64,000 nt of DNA from Zobellia laminariae (GTDB lineage: Bacteria > Bacteroidota > Bacteroidia > Flavobacteriales > Flavobacteriaceae). Below, piece by piece: positions 16,497-24,840 of the stretch. Within the stretch, counting starts at the first letter, position 1; the number at the start of each line of letters is the position of its first letter. Below the pieces are notes generated by a model. That model was not told the DNA's origin and made no database searches. It saw nothing but the letters and a program-made list of their open reading frames with translations. A program made the position numbers and the translations under genes. The stretch spans positions 496,001 through 560,000 of the forward strand of contig NZ_RCNS01000002.1 of NCBI RefSeq assembly GCF_009725995.1. The letters run 5' to 3'.

Positions 16497-17615
16497 ATGT
16501 CTATTCAATCAAAAAGTGCAGTAGCAAAAGGTGACGGTACTTTTATCATTACTAACGTAACCGTTGCAGAACCAAAGGCGGACGAGCTACTTGTAAAAAT
16601 AAAAGCAGCCGGTCTTTGTCATACAGATTATGATTCTCTTACTTGGGGCAAGCCTATTGTAATGGGGCATGAAGGTGCTGGAATTATTGAAAAAGTAGGT
16701 TCGGAAATCAAAGATTTGAAAGTAGGGGACCAAGTTCTTTTGAACTGGGCAACACCATGTTTAAGCTGTTTTCAATGTCAAGAAGGTAATCAACATATAT
16801 GCGAAAACAATTCTCCTGTAGTTGCCGGAGGAAACGGTCATACTCCAGGTCATGCGCATTTAGAAGGTAGCCAGTGGGAAGGAAAACCTATTGAACGCTC
16901 TTTTAACTTAGGTACTTTAGGCGAATATGCTTTGGTTAAAGAATCTGCAGTGGTAAAAATAGAAGAGGAAAACTTGAATTTCTCTGCAGCAAGTATCATT
17001 AGCTGTGGCGTGATGACAGGTTACGGCTCTGTTGTTAATTCAGCAAAACTGGCTGCGGGTAGTTCTGCTGTAATTTTAGGTTGTGGTGGAGTTGGACTTA
17101 ATGTAATCAATGCCTGTGAAATTTCAGGAGCAGGTAAAATAATAGCAGTAGATATCAACCCTAACAAACTTGAGCTTGCCAAACAATTTGGAGCTACGGA
17201 TGTTATTTTGGCCGATAAGGCAGATATAGGTTTGGCCAATGTTGCTGAACAGGTTAAAACAATGCTTGGCGGTAGAGGTGCGGATTATGCTTTTGAATGT
17301 ACAGCTATTCCTGCTTTAGGTGCTGCTCCGTTAGCGATGATTCGTAATGCCGGTACGGCGGTTCAGGTAAGTGGTATTGAAGAGGATATTACCATTGATA
17401 TGCGTCTTTTTGAATGGGATAAAATTTACATCAATCCGCTATATGGAAAATGTAGACCTCAAATAGACTTTCCAAAACTGGTGCGACTTTATAAAAAAGG
17501 CGACTTGAAATTGGACGAAATGATAACCAAAGAATATAAACTAGACGATTTGCAACTGGCGTTGGATGATATGTTGGCCGGTAAAAATGCAAAAGGAGTA
17601 ATAGTTTTCGATTAA
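16497..17615 (+). CDS. Class III-like zinc alcohol dehydrogenase, probable formaldehyde oxidation
   Basis: 372 aa, the size of class III/formaldehyde dehydrogenases. Catalytic zinc ligands Cys41 and His58/Glu59, and structural zinc cysteines 88, 91, 94 and 102 are present, as is the GCGGVGLNVINA nucleotide-binding motif. Its place directly after the P450 electron chain, which makes formaldehyde, suggests oxidation of formaldehyde or its thiol adduct. The esterase gene starts 6 bases downstream and could hydrolyse the resulting formyl-thioester. ADHs in such clusters have been linked to formaldehyde detoxification. A general alcohol dehydrogenase role, or oxidation of a sugar alcohol, remains possible. 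Confidence 0.82.
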   Translation: MSIQSKSAVAKGDGTFIITNVTVAEPKADELLVKIKAAGLCHTDYDSLTWGKPIVMGHEGAGIIEKVGSEIKDLKVGDQVLLNWATPCLSCFQCQEGNQHICENNSPVVAGGNGHTPGHAHLEGSQWEGKPIERSFNLGTLGEYALVKESAVVKIEEENLNFSAASIISCGVMTGYGSVVNSAKLAAGSSAVILGCGGVGLNVINACEISGAGKIIAVDINPNKLELAKQFGATDVILADKADIGLANVAEQVKTMLGGRGADYAFECTAIPALGAAPLAMIRNAGTAVQVSGIEEDITIDMRLFEWDKIYINPLYGKCRPQIDFPKLVRLYKKGDLKLDEMITKEYKLDDLQLALDDMLAGKNAKGVIVFD

Positions 17616-17621
17616 ATAAAC

Positions 17622-18416
17622 ATGTTCAGAACTACCGAAATTTCAGATGCCGCTTACGAAAGTGCAAACCTTAGGTTCATTACCGTAAAGACCAATAAGC
17701 TAAAGGGAAGAGGAGATATTTGCGTATTTGTTCCACCAATGGCAAATCTAGAAGACTTGCCGCTTGTTATTTTGTTACATGGGGTTTATGGTAGTGCTTG
17801 GGTGTGGTCTCAGAAGGCAGGAGTGCATATTTCTGCTCTAGAGATGATGGAGAAAGGGGAAATTCCGCCTATGGTTATAGCTATGCCCTCAGACGGGCTT
17901 TGGGGAGATGGTTCCGGTTATCTTCCGCATAATCAAAAAGATTTTGAAAGTTGGATTGTAGATGATGTGCCTAATGCTGTTATCGAGAATATTACATCCG
18001 TAAGTAAAAAATCAGAATTATTCATTTCCGGGCTTTCCATGGGAGGCTTCGGAGCTTTGCGTTTGGGGGTTAAATATGGTGATAGATTTAAGGCCATTTC
18101 CGGGCATTCATCCATTACGGATGTTGAGCAGATGAACCTTTTTGTAGAAGAATCCTTGGATAATTATAAGCAGGAAGTTGCTTCGGAGAATTCAGTTTGG
18201 AGTCTGATAGAAAAGAATAAAAAGCATCTACCAAAATTACGGTTTGACTGTGGTAGTGAAGATCAGCTTATTGAGTACAACAGGCAGCTGCATAAACAGT
18301 TAAAAGAGAATAACATTCCTCATGTTTATGAGGAGTTTAAAGGAGCTCATGAATGGTCTTATTGGAGTGAACATGTAAGAGATACACTAAGATTTTTTGC
18401 AAGAAACTATAAATAA
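17622..18416 (+). CDS. Esterase D-type alpha/beta hydrolase, candidate S-formyl-thiol hydrolase
   Basis: 264 aa without a signal peptide, hence cytoplasmic. The oxyanion segment LLHGVYGS (about 51-58), nucleophile elbow GLSMGG with Ser139, and likely Asp214 and His243 form a catalytic triad. The fold matches the esterase D/S-formylglutathione hydrolase and feruloyl-esterase group. It starts 6 bases after the ADH stop. The pair resembles the classic formaldehyde pathway of thiol-dependent dehydrogenase plus formyl-thioester hydrolase. Carbohydrate esterase activity on acylated oligosaccharides is an alternative, though the absence of an export signal argues against it. Confidence 0.75.
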   Translation: MFRTTEISDAAYESANLRFITVKTNKLKGRGDICVFVPPMANLEDLPLVILLHGVYGSAWVWSQKAGVHISALEMMEKGEIPPMVIAMPSDGLWGDGSGYLPHNQKDFESWIVDDVPNAVIENITSVSKKSELFISGLSMGGFGALRLGVKYGDRFKAISGHSSITDVEQMNLFVEESLDNYKQEVASENSVWSLIEKNKKHLPKLRFDCGSEDQLIEYNRQLHKQLKENNIPHVYEEFKGAHEWSYWSEHVRDTLRFFARNYK

Positions 18417-18481
18417 ATAATTCCTAGAGTATTTAGAGTGCATATATAAATAATCAACCATAATTTAAAGAACCAAAAGTA

Positions 18482-19366
18482 ATGCAGTTAGTAAAAGATT
18501 TGGCGGACCGCCACGAATTGATTTCAGACCTTTTTAAGCAGCCAAAAACAGCTGAAGAATGGGAACAGTATAAGCTTAGTGATGAGCAAGTAGCCCATTT
18601 TCATGAGTATGGCTATGTCTCGGGAATAAAATTGCTGGACGAAGCTCAGATAGAAGTATTGAGAAAGGAGTTGGAAGAAATTCGTGACCCTAAGCATCCG
18701 GCTCATGAGCTTTTTTATGAATTTCATGGGAACCAATCTACAGATCCAAATACGGTACTTTTTCATTCTTTAGGGCACTGGCGAATTACAGAAGGGTTTC
18801 ATGATTTGTTATGGAATCCCGCTTTTACAATGGCCGCAAGTCAATTGTTGGGTAACAATAATATTAGGTTTTGGCATGATCAATTATTTTGTAAACCTTC
18901 CAACCACGGTGGTGTGGTGGCTTGGCATCAAGATTATTCTTTTTGGATTAGAACGGTCCCTATGCAGCATTTAACCTGTTGGACGGGTCTTGACGATGCA
19001 ACCACCAAAAACGGTTGTCTTTATTATGTGCCAGGAAGTCACAAATGGGGACTTCTACAAAAGCCCGAACTAGCAGGAAAAATGGAAGGGCTTATGGAGT
19101 TTATGACCGATGAACAAAAGGCGAATTTTAATCCTGTTCCAATAGAGCTTAAAAAAGGGTATGGTTCTTTTCACCATCCTTTAATGATTCATGGGTCTTA
19201 TGAGAATAAGTCTAATTTTAGCCGAAGAGCTTTTGTGCTAAATGCTTTTTCCGATGGAACTGTGAGTGATACGGATGGGGAAATGTTAAGAGGCACACCA
19301 ATTAGGGTGCCAAAAGGAGAAAAAATGGAAGGTAAGTTTTTTCCTCTTCTTTTTGATCAGAAATAA
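18482..19366 (+). CDS. Phytanoyl-CoA dioxygenase-like Fe(II)/2-oxoglutarate oxygenase
   Basis: 294 aa, cytoplasmic. The iron-binding facial triad is visible as His149-x-Asp151 (WHQD) and His237 (MIHGSY), and Arg248 or Arg249 about 11 residues later would bind 2-oxoglutarate. These are the marks of the PhyH superfamily. It is 65 bases downstream of the esterase and upstream of a sulfatase, apparently in the P450 operon. Enzymes of this type hydroxylate or demethylate small molecules. I do not know a defined role in galactan breakdown. Oxidative removal of another ether, or of a sulfate-bearing sugar, is speculative. Confidence 0.82.
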   Translation: MQLVKDLADRHELISDLFKQPKTAEEWEQYKLSDEQVAHFHEYGYVSGIKLLDEAQIEVLRKELEEIRDPKHPAHELFYEFHGNQSTDPNTVLFHSLGHWRITEGFHDLLWNPAFTMAASQLLGNNNIRFWHDQLFCKPSNHGGVVAWHQDYSFWIRTVPMQHLTCWTGLDDATTKNGCLYYVPGSHKWGLLQKPELAGKMEGLMEFMTDEQKANFNPVPIELKKGYGSFHHPLMIHGSYENKSNFSRRAFVLNAFSDGTVSDTDGEMLRGTPIRVPKGEKMEGKFFPLLFDQK

Positions 19367-19381
19367 AATTTACGAAGTATT

Positions 19382-19414
19382 ACACTGCCTCTTTCAAGAG
19401 GCAGTGTCGTTTTG
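19382..19414 (+). terminator. Hairpin after the PhyH gene
   Basis: A perfect hairpin with 11-bp arms CACTGCCTCTT (19383-19393) and AAGAGGCAGTG (19396-19406) and a 2-base loop, followed by a weak T-rich stretch (TCGTTTTG). It lies 16 bases past the PhyH stop and could be a terminator or a processing/attenuation site before the sulfatase gene. Confidence 0.6.
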
Positions 19415-19523
19415 TATCCTGTTATCAAGGAGATGAAATAGTAAGAAATGAGATTTCGTCAACACTATTATTTAGTATCTTTCCTATCGAAAAAATTATC
19501 CACCGTAAAAATTTAAGAAACGT

Positions 19524-21128
19524 ATGAAGCATTTGCTCTGTTCAATTTTGGCAGTAACCGGTATGGTTCTGACGAGTTGTAAGAATAACGAAAAGAAAGT
19601 TGAAGAAAAGGCCGTTAGGCCAAATGTGTTATTCATTTTAGCAGATGATTATGGGTATCATGACTTGAGTGTTACGGGGAGCAAGTTTTATGAAACGCCC
19701 AACATTGATAGAATTGCCAATGAAGGTATGAATTTCACTAATGGTTACGCGGCCAGTAGGGTTTGTAGTCCATCTAGAGCCAGTATTATGCTTGGGACAT
19801 TCACGGCAAGACATGGAATTACGGATTGGATTGGAGCTAAAACAGGAACGGATTGGAGAAAAGCAGGTAGGTTTAATAAGTTACTTCCACCAGAGTACGA
19901 ACACAATCTTCCAACTGCAGCAACGACTTTGCCAGAGGCCATGAAAGCGGCAGGGTACAAGACTTTTTTTGCAGGAAAATGGCATTTGGGAGAAAAGGGC
20001 TCATGGCCAGAAGACCATGGTTTTGATATTAATAAAGGAGGTTGGGATGTAGGTAGTCCAAACGGTGGGTACTTTGCGCCTTTTATCAACCCAAATTTGG
20101 AGCATCATAAAGACGGAGAGAATCTAACCATGCGCTTAGCAGAGGAAACTGTAAACTTTTTTAAAGAGAACAACCCAACGGAAACAGGTCAGCCTGTTTT
20201 TGCCTATCTCTCTTTTTATGCCGTTCACGGACCAATTCAGACTACCAAGGAGAAATGGGCAAAGTATCAGAAAAAAGCTAAGAAAAATGGTATTGCCGAT
20301 ACAGGATATAAAATGGCTAAATTCCTTCCAATACGCCAAATGCAGGATAATCCCGTTTATGCAGGTTTGGTTGAAACTATGGATGATGCCGTGGGTAGAG
20401 TATTGCAAACCTTAGATTCTTTAGGTTTGGATAAAAATACATTAGTAGTCTTCACATCGGATAATGGTGGTGTTTCTGCGGGTGATTCTTTCTCAACCTC
20501 AAACCTTCCGTTAAGAGGAGGGAAGGGATATCAATTTGAAGGAGGTATCCGTGAGCCATATTTTATTAAAGCTCCCTGGTTGGTCAAAGGAGGAGCATCT
20601 ACTTCAGAACCCGTAACCGGAGCCGATTTTTATCCAACAATTCTTGATGTAGCAGGAGTTGATTTAAAACCGGAACAGCACTTAGATGGGAAAAGTTTAT
20701 TACCAATTCTTAAAGGAGGTGCTTTAGAGGAGCGTCCTTTGTTCTGGCACTACCCACACTATGGCAACCAAGGAGGTGAACCGTCTTCGGTTATTAGAAA
20801 AGGGGATTGGAAATTGATTCATTATTATGAGGACGATAGAGAAGAGCTTTACAACCTTAAAGATGATTTAGAAGAGCTGACGAATGTCGCTTCTGAGCAT
20901 ACAGATGTACAAAAGCAATTAAGTGAACAATTATTCGCCTATTTAGATGAAGTTGGGGCTAGATACCCATCAAAAGACCCCGAGTATAGTTTGCAAAAAG
21001 AAGAAGCATATCTTAAGGAAATAGTAGTCAAAAAATTACCATCTCTGGAGAAACAAAGACTTGATTTTCTCTCTTCAACTTTTGACCCTAAAAATGATTG
21101 GTGGGGAAGTAAAGTAACCAATGACTAA
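19524..21128 (+). CDS. S1-family sulfatase lipoprotein
   Basis: 534 aa with a lipoprotein signal ending at Cys19 (LTSC). Sulfatase hallmarks: ADDYGYHDLS with the metal Asp pair at 41-42, the formylglycine site Cys81-S-P-S-R, the GKWHLG segment (about 152-157) and FTSDNGG in the middle. It is closest in style to the arylsulfatase A-like exo-sulfatases common in marine galactan loci. It follows the P450 operon, 157 bases after PhyH, and ends at a strong terminator. Which galactose or L-galactose sulfate it acts on cannot be read from sequence. Confidence 0.9.
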   Translation: MKHLLCSILAVTGMVLTSCKNNEKKVEEKAVRPNVLFILADDYGYHDLSVTGSKFYETPNIDRIANEGMNFTNGYAASRVCSPSRASIMLGTFTARHGITDWIGAKTGTDWRKAGRFNKLLPPEYEHNLPTAATTLPEAMKAAGYKTFFAGKWHLGEKGSWPEDHGFDINKGGWDVGSPNGGYFAPFINPNLEHHKDGENLTMRLAEETVNFFKENNPTETGQPVFAYLSFYAVHGPIQTTKEKWAKYQKKAKKNGIADTGYKMAKFLPIRQMQDNPVYAGLVETMDDAVGRVLQTLDSLGLDKNTLVVFTSDNGGVSAGDSFSTSNLPLRGGKGYQFEGGIREPYFIKAPWLVKGGASTSEPVTGADFYPTILDVAGVDLKPEQHLDGKSLLPILKGGALEERPLFWHYPHYGNQGGEPSSVIRKGDWKLIHYYEDDREELYNLKDDLEELTNVASEHTDVQKQLSEQLFAYLDEVGARYPSKDPEYSLQKEEAYLKEIVVKKLPSLEKQRLDFLSSTFDPKNDWWGSKVTND

Positions 21129-21173
21129 GGTAATTGGTTGTATGATATAATTGCTTAAAAAAGAGCATATTAG

Positions 21174-21204
21174 AAAAAAGAGGTGATTTTCACCTCTTTT
21201 TTTT
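21174..21204 (+). terminator. Rho-independent terminator after the sulfatase
   Basis: Arms GAGGTGA (21180-21186) and TCACCTC (21190-21196) with a 3-base loop, preceded by six A and followed by eight T. It marks the end of the P450/sulfatase block. Confidence 0.88.
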
Positions 21205-21525
21205 GTTCCATAGTCGCGCATTTCATCTTTTAACATAATATTTAGATATAAGATATGTCAAAATTAGCATAACATATGTTCAAAGATAAAATAGTGCTAT
21301 GATAGGTTAATCATGACCTATACTTCAATATTGTCTAGTATTAAGTTTGAGTACAATTACTAAATATTGTTTCTATTGTTCAAAAAATTGTGTTTTTGTC
21401 CAATTATTCATCGTTTTCTAAGTAGATAAATCAATATTTTTTTGAATTTTATTTTTAGGTATTTAATATTTTGATTATCAGTTGTTTATTTCTCTAATCT
21501 ATAAGATAAAATTTGTTAGTTATTA

Positions 21526-21553
21526 TTGGAAAAAATAGGTTTTTTTAGTTTTG
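21526..21553 (+). promoter_or_regulatory. Candidate flavobacterial promoter for susC/susD
   Basis: TTG (21526-21528), a 17-base spacer, then TAGTTTTG (21546-21553). This fits the TTG-N17-23-TAnnTTTG pattern known for Flavobacterium. It would give a leader of about 230 bases before the susC ATG at 21790. Confidence 0.5.
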
Positions 21554-21588
21554 TGTCGCTTTTCGGAAAAACAACAGTTTTATAGTAC

Positions 21589-21607
21589 TTGTCTAGTTTT
21601 TGTCTAG
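21589..21607 (+). repeat. Tandem TTGTCTAG direct repeats spaced 11 bp
   Basis: Two exact copies of TTGTCTAG start 11 bases apart (21589 and 21600), about one helical turn, with a third copy at 21331-21338. Same-face spacing is typical of direct-repeat operators for AraC-like or response-regulator proteins. They lie just downstream of the candidate promoter. Confidence 0.45.
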
Positions 21608-21789
21608 GATGTTTATAGTGATTGAAACCTTTAAATTCATAATTTCATCGGTGTAATATTATGGTATCCTCATTTTGAGGGCAAAAAAATACTAACTTTC
21701 ATTTAAGAAATAATTAAGAAAAAAACAAGATACCATTACTAAATGACCACATGTATTAACTCAAACTATTTAAACTAAAGAGAACAATT

Positions 21790-24700
21790 ATGAAACAACA
21801 CTTTAAACAATTATTAAGGAAGAGTTGCCTTTTGGCACTTTTTCTGACAACCGTGGGTATGCAAGGGCTCTATGCACAAAACAGCATATCAGGTAATATT
21901 ACGGATGAAAATGGTGATCCTGTACCAGGAGCAAACATTTTAGTAAAAGGTTCTACAAACGGAACTCAATCTGATTTTGACGGTAATTATACTATTGAAG
22001 CTTCTGCCGAAGATGTTTTAGTAATTTCCTATATAGGGTATGCAACCAAGAGTATTACCGTAGGAAACCAAACGTCCATAGATGTTCAGCTAGTCGAAGA
22101 TGCCAGTAAATTGGAAGAAGTTATTGTTATTGGGTATGGTACCACAAAGAAGAAGGATGTTACAGGGGCTGTTTCACGCGTTACTGCAGAGTCTTTCGAA
22201 AATCAGCCGCTAACAAGGGTAGATGAAGCTTTGCAAGGTAGAGCTGCGGGTGTAACTGTAGCTAAAGCAAACGGAGCGCCAGGTGCAGGTATAAAGGTGC
22301 GTATTAGAGGGGTAAACTCCATTACAGGTAATAATGATCCATTGGTAGTAATTGATGGAGTCTTAGGAGGTGATTTAAGCACGCTAAACCCTAACGATAT
22401 TGCTTCTATGGATGTTCTCAAAGATGCCTCTGCAACCGCTATATATGGTGTAAGGGGTTCTAATGGGGTTATTCTTGTTACTACTAAAAGAGGTTCGGGA
22501 AAAGGTAAGCTCAATGTTGATTTCTTTACAACGGTATCTCAAGTACCTGATTACTTACCAACTTTAGCCGATAATGTTGGAGATTTTGCGAGGATTGAAA
22601 ATTTGAGAAGGTTAAATATAGGACAGAATCCTTCGTTTACGGATGCCGAGATAGCAAATCTAGATGCAAATGGAGGAACTAATTATCAAGACGAGGTTCT
22701 AAGAACAGGCTTTAGTCAGAACTTACAAATTTCTGCCAATGGTGCAGATTCAGAAGGGAAACTTCGTTATTTCCTATCGGGAAATTATAGGAATGAAGAA
22801 GGAATCGTTATTAATACAGGGTATCAACAATTATCCGTAAGATCTAATTTAGAAGCTCAAGTTAATGATAGGTTGAAAATTGGTTTTAATATTTTTGGTG
22901 TCAGGGGAGAAACAAAAAATAACTTTGAGAGGTTCGGGAACGGCCAAGGAAGTGTAATTTCCAAAGCACTGACATGGGATCCTACTACTCCTATTTATGA
23001 TGCTAACGGAAATTATAATAGACGTTCTATAAAAGGCATAGGGTCATTAAACTTAAATCCCGTTCTAACATTGAATGAAACTGATGTTACTGATATAAAT
23101 GAGCGCTTAAGCGGTACGTTGAATGTTAATTACAAATTCAATGATAATTTCAGCTATACAATGGTAGCTGGTACTCAGGTAAATAATCTTAACATAGAAC
23201 GGTATACTGTAGAGAACAGTAATGACACTCCAGCTGCCAATTTCAGTACTAATAAGTTTACAGCTTTTCAGTTGAGTAACATTTTTACATGGCAGAAAGT
23301 TTTTAGTGATATACATGATATTAAATTAACTGGGGTACAGGAATACTCTAACAATAAAACGTCGTTTAATAGTTACAATGCTGACAATCTACTATTACCA
23401 AATGGATTCTATTTTGCAGAAACAGGAGAAGGGTTTTCATTGAATAACGATTTCTCAGAAAGAGAATTATCCTCTTTTATGTTAAGGGCCGAATATGTAT
23501 TAGCCGATAATTTGTCTATTACCGCTACCGGACGTTATGATGGTACCTCGGTTTTTAGAACGGGTAGCAAATGGGGTTTCTTTCCTTCTGTTGCAGCAGG
23601 GTATAGCATTATAAACCCTTCGGATAGTACCGGTTTTATTAGCAATCTAAAACTAAGAGCCGGTTGGGGTCAGGTAGGAAACCAAGGTGTTGATACGTAT
23701 GGAACCTTTGCAAATTTAGATGGTAACATCTATGCTTATGATGGTGGTGCTCCAAACCCAGGTACATTCATTACCAGTTTTGCTAATGAAGAGCTTACTT
23801 GGGAAACAACTACTCAAACCAATGTTGGTATTGATGTTGGATTTAACAATGGTAGAGGTAACTTTAGTATTGATGGATTTAAAAAATTAACTTCTGACTT
23901 ACTTTTAGAGGTTCCCGTATCTGGAACGAACGGTGGTGGAACAGTTTTTCAGAATGTTGGAGAAGTTGAAAATTACGGTATTGATATAGCCTTGGGCTAC
24001 GATATAATCCAAACCGATGATTTTGTTTGGAATGCAAATCTGGCAGGTTCATATGTTCAGAACGAAGTTACCCAGTTATTTAATGATCTTGAACAAATAC
24101 AAGGATTAGTTCAAGTTCCTGGCGGGCAGGCTAGAGTAGCTAACATAATAGAGTTAGGTGAGCCGCTAGGTCAATTTCAGGGTGCTACATTTTTAGGGAC
24201 TTGGAAGAGTTCGGAAGCTACGGCTGCCGCTACATTCGGTAAAGTACCAGGTGATGCCAAATATTTAAGGGATGAAGATGGTGAAATCGTGTTTGGAGCT
24301 ATTGGTAACGGTACGCCTAATCTAACCTGGGGTTTTAATAACACTATTACATATAAAAACTTTGACTTGAATATTTTCTTAAATGGTGTTCACGGCTTTG
24401 ATGTTTATAATTTAATGCAAGCACAGATTACAGGTGGTGCAGGAGATTCAAGAAGTTTTTTGGCTTCGGACCAAGTGAACCAATGGACAGCTAGTAATGA
24501 AACGGATGTTCCTGCTACGGTACAGTTATATAATTCTTCTAGGTACATAGAAAAAGGAGACTTTGTAAGGTTAAGCAATCTTACCATAGGATATACCTTT
24601 AGAGATGCAGCTTGGTTGGGAGACACTACCCTTAAAATTTATGGAGGTGGTCAGAATTTGTTTTTGATTACGGATTATAGTGGTTACGATCCTGAGCTAT

Positions 24701-24807
24701 CTTCAAGAAGAACTGAAGAAGGGAATGCAGATGTTGCTCCCGGTATAAATCTTGGAGCTTATCCTAATCCAAGAACCTATACGTTAGGGGTGAAAGTTGG
24801 ATTTTAA
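21790..24807 (+). CDS. susC: SusC-like TonB-dependent outer-membrane transporter
   Basis: 1005 aa. Signal peptide to about residue 29 (LYAQ), an N-terminal carboxypeptidase-like domain (SGNITDENGDPVPGANI, about 33-105), the SusC segment EEVIVIGYGTTKKKDVTGAVSRV (about 110-132), a plug domain with LKDASATAIYGVRGSNGVILVTTK (about 215-238), and a C-terminal beta-barrel ending in a Phe (KVGF). It forms a TonB-powered oligosaccharide importer with the SusD-like lipoprotein encoded next. The cargo is probably a red-algal galactan oligosaccharide, judged only from the surrounding enzymes. Confidence 0.95.
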   Translation: MKQHFKQLLRKSCLLALFLTTVGMQGLYAQNSISGNITDENGDPVPGANILVKGSTNGTQSDFDGNYTIEASAEDVLVISYIGYATKSITVGNQTSIDVQLVEDASKLEEVIVIGYGTTKKKDVTGAVSRVTAESFENQPLTRVDEALQGRAAGVTVAKANGAPGAGIKVRIRGVNSITGNNDPLVVIDGVLGGDLSTLNPNDIASMDVLKDASATAIYGVRGSNGVILVTTKRGSGKGKLNVDFFTTVSQVPDYLPTLADNVGDFARIENLRRLNIGQNPSFTDAEIANLDANGGTNYQDEVLRTGFSQNLQISANGADSEGKLRYFLSGNYRNEEGIVINTGYQQLSVRSNLEAQVNDRLKIGFNIFGVRGETKNNFERFGNGQGSVISKALTWDPTTPIYDANGNYNRRSIKGIGSLNLNPVLTLNETDVTDINERLSGTLNVNYKFNDNFSYTMVAGTQVNNLNIERYTVENSNDTPAANFSTNKFTAFQLSNIFTWQKVFSDIHDIKLTGVQEYSNNKTSFNSYNADNLLLPNGFYFAETGEGFSLNNDFSERELSSFMLRAEYVLADNLSITATGRYDGTSVFRTGSKWGFFPSVAAGYSIINPSDSTGFISNLKLRAGWGQVGNQGVDTYGTFANLDGNIYAYDGGAPNPGTFITSFANEELTWETTTQTNVGIDVGFNNGRGNFSIDGFKKLTSDLLLEVPVSGTNGGGTVFQNVGEVENYGIDIALGYDIIQTDDFVWNANLAGSYVQNEVTQLFNDLEQIQGLVQVPGGQARVANIIELGEPLGQFQGATFLGTWKSSEATAAATFGKVPGDAKYLRDEDGEIVFGAIGNGTPNLTWGFNNTITYKNFDLNIFLNGVHGFDVYNLMQAQITGGAGDSRSFLASDQVNQWTASNETDVPATVQLYNSSRYIEKGDFVRLSNLTIGYTFRDAAWLGDTTLKIYGGGQNLFLITDYSGYDPELSSRRTEEGNADVAPGINLGAYPNPRTYTLGVKVGF

Positions 24808-24840
24808 TAAAAATGCTAATTGGAAAAATACATCGAAAAT

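Larger units (their letters stand above)
21205..21789 (+). promoter_or_regulatory. Long AT-rich regulatory region upstream of the first susC
   Basis: 585 bases without a supportable gene. It holds a flavobacterial-type promoter candidate (21526-21553), three copies of TTGTCTAG (21331-21338, 21589-21596, 21600-21607), and an 8-base inverted repeat ATGGTATC/GATACCAT (21661-21668 with 21729-21736) in the likely 5' leader. Long leaders are common before susC genes. Confidence 0.55.

Noticed and set aside
21205..21789. A small gene or RNA in the 585-base gap before the first susC
   Set aside because: No open frame with a plausible start and coding character, and no strong hairpin of a known riboswitch type was seen; repeats and a promoter explain what is visible.
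22203..22514. Long open frames opposite susC, uxaB, uxaA and other genes (for example 22203-22514 minus, 8092-8451 plus, 37410-37802 minus)
   Set aside because: They lie wholly inside confidently identified genes, lack family resemblance, and have the composition expected of antisense shadows.
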